From assembly GCA_964455485.1 (NCBI GenBank), contig CAYVXT010000081.1, forward strand, positions 1 to 9,215: a DNA stretch of 9,215 nucleotides, written 5' to 3'. The position numbers were made by a program, and so were the translations under genes. A model generated the notes under the pieces. The model was not told the origin of the DNA. It saw only the letters and a program-made list of their open reading frames with translations, and did not search any database. Origin of the DNA: CAYVXT01 sp964455485. GTDB lineage: Bacteria > Patescibacteriota > Minisyncoccia > Phycocordibacterales > WO2-35-19. Below are positions 3,844 through 9,215 of the stretch, piece after piece; position 1 is the stretch's first letter; every line of letters starts with the position of its first letter.

Positions 3844-5933
3844 AGTTTCAAAAATTCCTCTTCAGTAAGGATTTTTACACCTAATTCAATAGCTTTGTCA
3901 TATTTACTTCCGGGGTTTTCACCTGCAACTACATAATCAGTCTCCTTTGAAACTGAGCTTGAGACATTGCTTCCGAGGGCTCGTATCTTTTCCTTAGCCT
4001 CATCGCGGCTCATTGTGCTTAAAGTCCCAGTTAAAACAAAAGTCTTACCAGAAAGATTTGGGTTTGAGGTTGTAGGCTCGTTTGAGGAAGATTCTACTTT
4101 TACATGTTTCAAAAGCCGGTTTAAAAGTTTTTGATTTTCAACATCTTTAAACCAACTTACAATTGATTCTGCAACGATTGGTCCAACTCCATCTATACTC
4201 TGCAAATTTTCAATTTTTGCTTTTGCCAATTTTTCCATTGTTCCAAAATTTTTAGCAAGCAAATATGCAGTTTCTTCCCCTACTTGAGGTATAGAAAGTG
4301 AAACAATAAGTCGAGGCAATGCAACATTACTTGCTACCTCAATTGAATCAATCAAATTTTGCGCAGACTTTTCTGCAAATCTTTCAAGCCCCAAAAGATC
4401 GCCTTTTTTTAATGTGAAAATATCATCATACGTAGCAATTAACTCCGCATCAAGGAGTGCGTCTATTATTTTTGGACCAAGATGGTCAATATTAAACGCG
4501 TGTTTACTTGCAAAATGATATAGTCTTCTCTTTTTTTGTATAAAAGAATTTTTATTTTTACACCTCCAGGCAGCTTGGCCTGGGATCCGCTCAATTTCCC
4601 CATTTTCCCCACAATCTGCAACCATCTTTGGCCATACAAATTCTCTTTCCTTACCGGTGCGCATTTCAACTAAAACCCTAACAATATCCGGGATCACATC
4701 TCCCGCCTTTTGAAGTATAACTGTATCACCAATTCTTACATCTAGTCGTTTTATTTCATCTTCGTTATGCAACGTAGCCCTAGAAACGATTGAGCCTGCC
4801 ACTGATACAGGTCGTAAATGCGCAACAGGAGTTAAAACACCAGTACGACCAACTTGCAAAACTATATCCTCGACCACAGTGGTAACTTGCTCGGCAGGAA
4901 ATTTAAAAGCAATACCGAAGCGAGGCGCCTTGCCTGTGTACCCCAACAAATCTTGATATACCCTCTCATCTACCTTAACGACCACACCATCAATCAAATA
5001 ATCTTGATTATCTTTTTTATCATGCCAATTTTTCCAAAAATTTATTACCTCGTTTATATTTTTACAATGTTTAAAATACTTATTTACTTTAAATCCAAGC
5101 TCTTTTAAGAATTTTAATTCATCAACTTGAGTGTTTATAAGGTCTTGCCCCCCCTTAATGTACTCGCCCGTCGAAGCCTTGGCGAAGCCGGGAGGGGGGG
5201 TTATTTGAGCCAAAGCCTCCCCCGCTAAAGCTACAGCGGCCAAGTCATAAATAAATACAGAAAGTCTTCTTTCGGCAACGATTTTAGGATCAAGCTGCCT
5301 TAATGTACCGGCAGCCATATTGCGTGGATTTGCAAAAACGTCCTCGCCTTTTTTAATTTGTTCTTGGTTTACTCTTTCGAATTCTGTCTTAGGAATATAT
5401 ACTTCCCCTTCAACAATTAAATTCACAGGCTGATTTAATTTCAGTGGAACGGCTTCAATAGTGCGTACATTTAGGGTGACATCTTCACCAACCTTACCAT
5501 CTCCTCTTGTTGCAGCAGTTTTAAGGAATCCATCTTGATACTCCAAAACTATTTTTAGACCATCAATTTTAAGTTCACATACATAGGTTGGGTTTACCGA
5601 TTCACCGATTTCCTTTCTTAAAAAATTTTTTATTCTAGTGTCAAAATTGATTATGTCTTCCTCTGTAAACGCATCATTAAACGACCACTGAGGAACTTTG
5701 TGTGGTACTTTTTTAAACCCTGAAAGAGGTTCACCTGCTACCCTTTGAGTTGGTGAGTCGGGGGTGATGAGTTCTGGATATTTATTTTCCAAGTCAACCA
5801 GTTCCTTTTTCAACGAATCGAGGGCTTCAGGTGAAATGTCGCTTTTATCAAGTACGTGATATTCATAACGATATTTTTCAACCGCTTCCCGGAGTTTATT
5901 TATACGATCAATTATTTCTTTAGGGGCAGCCAT
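3840..5933 (-). CDS. ligA: NAD-dependent DNA ligase
   Basis: LigA seals nicks in duplex DNA during replication and repair, using NAD as adenylate donor. The 697 residues cover all domains. NMN-binding domain Ia is about 1-70 (YEYHVLD, then ITPDSPTQRV). The nucleotidyltransferase domain has catalytic K122 in KIDG, the SFNDAF motif, GRTG-type OB-fold entry (362-365) and SRATLHN. A zinc-finger region follows (438-463), then helix-hairpin-helix repeats (about 510-600) and a BRCT domain (about 624-697, GKTFVLTGTL). Two oddities stand out. Two of four zinc cysteines are replaced (V438 and S463, while C441 and C458 remain), and a GC-rich in-frame insertion adds about 20-25 residues around 242-265 before the ELKFLKELGF helix. 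The ATG at 5933 has only AGG as SD. The gene lies 43 bases after the pilin operon and may have its own promoter. Confidence 0.97.
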   Translation of the reverse strand: MAAPKEIIDRINKLREAVEKYRYEYHVLDKSDISPEALDSLKKELVDLENKYPELITPDSPTQRVAGEPLSGFKKVPHKVPQWSFNDAFTEEDIINFDTRIKNFLRKEIGESVNPTYVCELKIDGLKIVLEYQDGFLKTAATRGDGKVGEDVTLNVRTIEAVPLKLNQPVNLIVEGEVYIPKTEFERVNQEQIKKGEDVFANPRNMAAGTLRQLDPKIVAERRLSVFIYDLAAVALAGEALAQITPPPGFAKASTGEYIKGGQDLINTQVDELKFLKELGFKVNKYFKHCKNINEVINFWKNWHDKKDNQDYLIDGVVVKVDERVYQDLLGYTGKAPRFGIAFKFPAEQVTTVVEDIVLQVGRTGVLTPVAHLRPVSVAGSIVSRATLHNEDEIKRLDVRIGDTVILQKAGDVIPDIVRVLVEMRTGKEREFVWPKMVADCGENGEIERIPGQAAWRCKNKNSFIQKKRRLYHFASKHAFNIDHLGPKIIDALLDAELIATYDDIFTLKKGDLLGLERFAEKSAQNLIDSIEVASNVALPRLIVSLSIPQVGEETAYLLAKNFGTMEKLAKAKIENLQSIDGVGPIVAESIVSWFKDVENQKLLNRLLKHVKVESSSNEPTTSNPNLSGKTFVLTGTLSTMSRDEAKEKIRALGSNVSSSVSKETDYVVAGENPGSKYDKAIELGVKILTEEEFLKL
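5148..5204 (-). repeat. GC-rich hairpin-like element inserted in frame within ligA
   Basis: Positions 5148-5200 count 37/53 G+C (70%). A run of seven C's (5148-5154) and a run of seven G's (5194-5200) form the outer arms of an inverted repeat. Inside, CGAAGCC occurs twice (5172-5178 and 5183-5189). It encodes LigA residues about 244-262 (ITPPPGFAKASTGEYIKGG), which have no counterpart I recall in other LigA proteins. The length preserves the frame. From memory, AKASTGE-like peptides recur in CPR proteins at similar GC-rich elements, which would make it a dispersed repeat; that is an inference. Confidence 0.55.
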
Positions 5934-5942
5934 TACAGCCTA

Positions 5943-5970
5943 ATTATCCTTGAAAAACACTAAAAATCAA
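5943..5970 (-). promoter_or_regulatory. ligA: Candidate ligA promoter
   Basis: On the minus strand TTGATT (5965-5970) and GATAAT (5943-5948) are separated by 16 bases in the 43-base gap after the pilin operon. The expected start point (about 5936) would leave only three bases before the ATG at 5933, a near-leaderless messenger. With no clear terminator after the pilin genes, ligA may also be read from the pilus operon. Confidence 0.33.
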
Positions 5971-5976
5971 CAGTCA

Positions 5977-7194
5977 TCAATAATTGACTTGGATTCCCCT
6001 TTCGATTCTTCTAGTTGAATTCTCGCACGTATTGTAGCCACGAGAATATATGGAGTTAGTACCATCACTATTTTTATTTACTTCCACTATCGCACAGTAC
6101 GGCAACGACTCATTAGCATTATTACTATCATTCATTATGAATCCGAAAACGCTCTTTTTTGTCGCAGATCCACCGCTACCTCCAGTCAACCCAGCCTTAA
6201 AAGTAGCGATTGTTATAGTTTTTGGACTACTAATATTTACTGTAGCGTTAGCTGTAATATTGGTTTGGACTTGAGTCACTATCCTATCTTCTAGCAATGT
6301 CATTCTATCCTCATCTTCCTTTCTAGTTAAAAAATTCACTCCTGGAGTCCATGCTTGACCAGCTGCTGAAACTTGAGCATACCCGATTATAAGTTCATTT
6401 GCTCGTATGGTTGTAAATGGGTCAGAAGTAACTGTGATGCCAGTTTGGGTAGTACTGATCGCCGTAGTATCAAGTGGCGATACCGTATCGATCCCAGAAT
6501 ATTCTGCAGCAGTTAAAGACAAATATCTAACGGAGCTACTGAAAGTCACAGTGATCACGTTTGAATTATTCCCTTTAATGTCTTTTGCATACCAAATTTC
6601 ATTTACATATCCCGGATTTCCTGCGGTTACTGTAGTGGCCCTGGTATATGAATTACCACCACCAGAAGCATTGTCTCTAACAGTATTTATACTCTGGCCT
6701 GATTCTTTAAAATATGTAACACCGACAACAATAAAGTTTCCTGCTGTAACTGATGTAGCGGGAGTAGAGATGCTGCTTGCCCAATACACAGGGTATGGGT
6801 TTGCGTTTACTGGTGTCCCAACTCTATTTATTACAGCAGGGACACCCAAGTCCTCACCAATAACTGTGATTGTTGTGGTTCCAAGTATTTCATCACCATC
6901 TCTAATAATATTTGGGTTTGTGGCAATACCAGCACATGATATTTCGCTATCATCCTCGGTATCAGTAAATACATTTGACCTAGCATCCCAGTACAGTGCG
7001 CATTCCATACCAGCATCTGCTGCATAAAATGCAAATTGGGAGTCCCTACCCGAAGAAGCAAAGAGTGTGCCCTTGATTGCAATATTTACAACAGCAAAAC
7101 TAATAAACAAAAGAATACTCATTATAATAATCGCAATGAAAAGCGTCATTCCCCTCTGATTGCCATATGCAACTATATTTTTATTTTTCCTCAT
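5977..7194 (-). CDS. PilX-like minor pilin with an inserted beta-rich domain (405 aa)
   Basis: The N-terminus (residues 13-41, QRGMTLFIAIIIMSILLF...) is a PilX-type pilin helix. It has the Gly before the hydrophobic stretch but no Glu at mature position 5. SGRDSQFAFYAADAGMECALYWD follows, a stretch typical of these proteins. The C-terminus (about 345-405, YCAIVEV...SRGYNTC...RRIERGIQVNY) is also pilin-like. Between them about 200 residues (roughly 133-335) are Thr/Ser/Val-rich and strand-forming (around FIVVGVTYF, EIWYAKDI, YLSLTAAEYSG, ELIIGYAQV). This resembles extracellular beta-sandwich or adhesin modules and makes the protein about twice the length I would expect. Its job would be in the pilus tip or at the cell surface. 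I start at the ATG at 7194 because it overlaps the previous stop as ATGA; an in-frame TTG at 7209 would add five residues. The ligase gene follows 43 bases on. Confidence 0.82.
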   Translation of the reverse strand: MRKNKNIVAYGNQRGMTLFIAIIIMSILLFISFAVVNIAIKGTLFASSGRDSQFAFYAADAGMECALYWDARSNVFTDTEDDSEISCAGIATNPNIIRDGDEILGTTTITVIGEDLGVPAVINRVGTPVNANPYPVYWASSISTPATSVTAGNFIVVGVTYFKESGQSINTVRDNASGGGNSYTRATTVTAGNPGYVNEIWYAKDIKGNNSNVITVTFSSSVRYLSLTAAEYSGIDTVSPLDTTAISTTQTGITVTSDPFTTIRANELIIGYAQVSAAGQAWTPGVNFLTRKEDEDRMTLLEDRIVTQVQTNITANATVNISSPKTITIATFKAGLTGGSGGSATKKSVFGFIMNDSNNANESLPYCAIVEVNKNSDGTNSIYSRGYNTCENSTRRIERGIQVNY

Positions 7195-7763
7195 GGAGTT
7201 ACTACCCAATTAAATAAAAGCGTTTTAGCTCTAAATTCTCGATTGATTATACCCTTTGTCCACGCTACCCTTACCACGACTGCAACCTGATCATTATTTA
7301 TATATTCAAGACTGATTTGTCGATTGAAGTTTGTAGGGTTGCCAGCGCCATAACTCATTATTTGGGTAGATGTATCTAAGTTCAAATTTGGGCAGCCAGC
7401 TATTGAACATCGAACAAATCTATCAGTTGTCGATGTTGGGTCAACTCTACAAATTTGACCGTAGTAGCAAGGGTCGGAATTATTCTCAGAAATTCCTGCC
7501 AACCAGTTTATCGTCGACTCATTAACTAGCTTTTTTATTTGGTTATTGTCTCGCATGTTTCTAACAACTTCGACACCTTCTTGTGCCAGATAAAATGCTT
7601 TGACTTCATCCTTAGCTAGTATTGACTGAGAAAGACTTTGTCTCACGGATGAAAATGCTCCAGATACCGCAAGCGACAAAATCATGATAGCGACAATTGC
7701 CTCAAGCACAGTAAAGCCATTTCCTCGAATCTTTTTTTGTTTTGTTGAAAATAATATTTTCAT
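7191..7763 (-). CDS. PilV/GspI-like minor pilin (190 aa)
   Basis: This is a type IV prepilin-like protein. Residues 1-16 form a basic leader ending in G16, followed by the mature FTVLEAIVAIMILSLAVSGAF helix, with E21 at mature position 5 as the prepilin peptidase and the pilus assembly step require. AFYLAQEGVEVVRNMRDNN (57-75) follows, a pattern I associate with CPR PilV/GspI-type pilins. The rest is a globular domain with four cysteines (99, 105, 119, 124) that could form disulfides outside the cell. It would be processed by the peptidase encoded at the start of this operon and join the pilus tip or priming complex. It starts two bases after the preceding gene's stop and overlaps the next gene by 4 bases. 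PilV versus GspI naming is uncertain. Confidence 0.83.
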   Translation of the reverse strand: MKILFSTKQKKIRGNGFTVLEAIVAIMILSLAVSGAFSSVRQSLSQSILAKDEVKAFYLAQEGVEVVRNMRDNNQIKKLVNESTINWLAGISENNSDPCYYGQICRVDPTSTTDRFVRCSIAGCPNLNLDTSTQIMSYGAGNPTNFNRQISLEYINNDQVAVVVRVAWTKGIINREFRAKTLLFNWVVTP

Positions 7764-7765
7764 AG

Positions 7766-8347
7766 CTATGGCAAATTATGATCAAGATTCCTTTGAGACA
7801 TCATTGTTTGGATGCTAAATGCAGTTTGGGTTGTAGGCCTAGAACCCACATAACCTTTTACCAAAACTAAAGCGTATGGTTGGACATCATCACTTGTTGA
7901 GCTGCCACGCACATAAACACTAAATTGTTGAATGTTTGTATCGGGAGATGTAATAGTAGTGTATGTCGCTCCTCCATTTTCAGATTTTTTAAGTACACCA
8001 TTGTCGAGCCTATATATGACAGTTCTACTATTGAAAAGTACCGCCATCCAATCACCATTGTTACAATCACCTACGGTTTCCGGGTTAGTTGGAACACCAC
8101 TTCCACAACGATAATGGGTACCGAACCTTACAGTTCTAGTCATATCTTCAAGAGCCAAATCAAGATTGTCTACCACCGTCTTTGAAGTTCTGGATTTAGT
8201 ATTTGCGTTGAATATTGTTATTACCGCACCGATCGAAATAGCTGCAACAACCAAAAACAAAGTAATCGCAATCATCATTTCTACAAGTGTAAAACCCCTA
8301 GAAAGTTTTAAGTTTGAATATTTAAAATTTAAAAATTTACTTATCAT
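7766..8347 (-). CDS. PilW/GspJ-like minor pilin (193 aa)
   Basis: This is a prepilin-like protein with an 18-residue basic leader ending in G18, then mature FTLVEMMIAITLFLVVAAISIG with E23 at position 5. The long N-terminal helix continues with LDLALEDMTRTVRFGTHYRC (62-81), the pattern of PilW/GspJ-type pseudopilins. A strand-rich domain with paired cysteines (81 and 95) follows. An expected role is in the minor-pilin complex that primes type IV pilus assembly at the inner membrane and ends up at the tip. Its ATG overlaps the upstream stop as ATGA (8344-8347), indicating translational coupling. Family level is clear; the exact orthologue is not. Confidence 0.83.
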   Translation of the reverse strand: MISKFLNFKYSNLKLSRGFTLVEMMIAITLFLVVAAISIGAVITIFNANTKSRTSKTVVDNLDLALEDMTRTVRFGTHYRCGSGVPTNPETVGDCNNGDWMAVLFNSRTVIYRLDNGVLKKSENGGATYTTITSPDTNIQQFSVYVRGSSTSDDVQPYALVLVKGYVGSRPTTQTAFSIQTMMSQRNLDHNLP

Positions 8348-8976
8348 TGTGATACTGAAATCTGACCATTTACATCAATAGTAATTGAATTTTCCTTACC
8401 TTTAGGTGATTTCAAATAAACTTTTACTTTTTCGTTTGAGCCTGATTCGTTGTTGCCTCCATTCCAAAACTGTATTCTCGCATTTGTAGATGGCCTCAAA
8501 AAAGTAACACCGACTTTACGAAGATTGCCATTACCACCAGAACCATCAACCTTCCTACAATTCTCCGTACCATTACTTTGCACGTCACAAATTCTGTCTA
8601 TAGTAACCCCTCTAGTAAGGGTTTTGGTTTCCATAGCTTCTCCACTGTCAAGAAATATATCCTGATCTCGGTCCGCAAAAAAAACATATTTTGGAATTGA
8701 TTGATCATCAATATTAATATACACACCATAACTTGTGTTAAATTTATCCCCCCCTCCACCAACATCTTCTCTCACTGCCAAACTGTAGTATTGCGCCTGT
8801 CTATACATAAGGGTCATTTCGTATGTTTGTGATGAGACAACAAGCTGATCGTTCCATTTATCTTGTTGGATTATTACTGAAGTGATAAGTACTGTTGCTA
8901 TCGAAATAACCACCATAAGCTCCATCAAGGTGAATCCGTTTTCAAAACTATTTTTTTTATTGTTATTTATTTTCAT
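8344..8976 (-). CDS. FimT/GspH-like minor pilin (210 aa)
   Basis: This is a prepilin-like protein with a 14-residue leader ending in G14, then FTLMELMVVISIATVLI with E19 at mature position 5. Residues about 50-100 (MTLMYRQAQYYSLAVRE, then YGVYINI and YVFFADRDQD) and the C-terminal strands (VGVTFLRPSTNARIQFWN, KVKVYLKS, ITIDVNGQISVS) fit the FimT/GspH fold. ADRDQD (101-106) is an aspartate-rich loop that might bind calcium; this is a guess from spacing. C130 and C140 could form a disulfide. FimT-type pilins in other bacteria can bind DNA during uptake, but I see no direct evidence of that here. Its ATG overlaps the prepilin peptidase stop as ATGA (8973-8976). Confidence 0.83.
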   Translation of the reverse strand: MKINNNKKNSFENGFTLMELMVVISIATVLITSVIIQQDKWNDQLVVSSQTYEMTLMYRQAQYYSLAVREDVGGGGDKFNTSYGVYINIDDQSIPKYVFFADRDQDIFLDSGEAMETKTLTRGVTIDRICDVQSNGTENCRKVDGSGGNGNLRKVGVTFLRPSTNARIQFWNGGNNESGSNEKVKVYLKSPKGKENSITIDVNGQISVSQ

Positions 8977-9215
8977 AAACCTAGGAGCGGACCGATTTGA
9001 AAAAGGTCAAGATTAAGCCAAAAACTAAATATTATTCCCAACGACAAAAATGGCCCAAAAGGTATTTCTGATTTAAAAGTTAGATGCTTGTTTATAAAAG
9101 GTAAAGATAAATCAGTTTTTTTAAGCACCAACATTATTAAAGAAACAATGGCTCCAAGCCAAAATGCCAATATCACTGCCGATACCCCCTGAGTCAAATC
9201 GAGGAAGAAGCCGAT
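8973..9215 (-). CDS. pilD: Prepilin peptidase (type IV leader peptidase), C-terminal part
   Basis: The last 80 residues are in the window; the rest lies beyond the right edge. The frame is open to the edge, where it reads IGFFLDLTQGVSAVILAF, so the TTG at 9197 is not a real start. Visible parts are a membrane helix (about residues 10-32 of the fragment), a short loop, the conserved SEIPFGPFLSLG segment, and a final hydrophobic helix. The catalytic aspartates of this A24 family (the GxGD motif) should be just upstream, out of view. PilD cleaves prepilins after the leader Gly and N-methylates the new N-terminus at the inner membrane. It heads the visible minor-pilin genes and overlaps the next by 4 bases, so enzyme and three canonical substrates appear cotranscribed. 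Confidence 0.85.
   Translation of the reverse strand: MGFFLDLTQGVSAVILAFWLGAIVSLIMLVLKKTDLSLPFINKHLTFKSEIPFGPFLSLGIIFSFWLNLDLFQIGPLLGL

Noticed and set aside
5972..5989. Possible terminator hairpin after the pilin operon (AGTCA with TGACT)
   Set aside because: The stem is short and interrupted and overlaps the stop codon; I could not find a convincing U-tract-linked hairpin, so read-through into ligA stays possible.
6407..7027. Plus-strand open frame of 206 codons opposite the PilX-like gene
   Set aside because: It is antisense to a gene with clear pilin features, has no recognisable domain, and its hydrophobic look comes from the complement of Thr/Ser/Val codons.
7195..7209. TTG start at 7209 for the PilX-like protein
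   Set aside because: It adds only five residues and overlaps the previous gene by more; the ATG at 7194 overlaps as ATGA, matching the pattern at 8973 and 8344.
9195..9197. TTG at 9197 as the start of a 74-residue protein
   Set aside because: The frame stays open to the window edge with prepilin-peptidase-like sequence, so this is an internal codon of a truncated gene.
1..9215. CRISPR arrays, transposases, integrases, phage genes
   Set aside because: I saw no regularly spaced direct repeats and no protein with such motifs on either strand.

Overview
The window looks like a chromosomal segment of a Candidate Phyla Radiation (Patescibacteria, Parcubacteria-like) bacterium. The basis is the AT-rich DNA (hand counts of single 60-base lines run from 22% to about 33% GC in native genes), a LigA of CPR style, compact minor-pilin genes overlapping at ATGA, tRNA genes without a directly encoded CCA, and start codons mostly lacking Shine-Dalgarno (SD) sequences. 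TGA is a genuine stop for several genes, so the genetic code is the standard bacterial one and not the TGA=Gly code of Gracilibacteria. The assignment is made by reading alone, without a database search.

Layout. Positions 1-92 hold GC-rich inverted repeats. Positions 93-770 are an RNA-gene cluster on the minus strand: tRNA-Asp(GTC) with a bidirectional terminator, a CAT-anticodon tRNA of elongator type, and an initiator-like CAT tRNA with a degenerate elbow, tightly bracketed by a promoter and a terminator. A 68-residue coiled-coil/membrane protein gene lies on the plus strand between the first two tRNAs. Positions 806-1468 (minus) encode a protein with two membrane helices and a soluble domain carrying an R-x4-H motif like that of HEPN proteins. 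Positions 1565-3291 hold gatA and gatC of the tRNA-dependent amidotransferase; gatB is not in the window. Upstream of gatC is a GC-rich (about 50%) cassette at about 3338-3843. It has its own promoter, a strong SD and a signal-anchor/coiled-coil reading frame that runs without a stop into gatC. Positions 3840-5933 are ligA, with two lost zinc cysteines and a GC-rich in-frame insertion.

Positions 5977-9215 (minus) form a type IV pilus operon, transcribed in this order: prepilin peptidase (C-terminal part only), FimT/GspH-like, PilW/GspJ-like, PilV/GspI-like and PilX-like minor pilins. The PilX-like protein carries about 200 residues of beta-rich extracellular-type sequence between its conserved N- and C-terminal parts. 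Spacings of minus 4, minus 4, +2 and minus 4 bases indicate one transcript. The peptidase would process the three minor pilins that have a canonical G|F...E cleavage motif, and the set would form the tip or priming complex of a pilus whose major pilin and motor genes lie outside.

Most promising for follow-up are the in-frame fusion of a foreign-looking secreted-protein cassette to gatC, the autonomous initiator-like tRNA, the domain insertion in the PilX-like pilin, the LigA insertion and degenerate zinc finger, and a recurring pattern of -10 boxes placed 6-9 bases before start codons that suggests leaderless transcripts.
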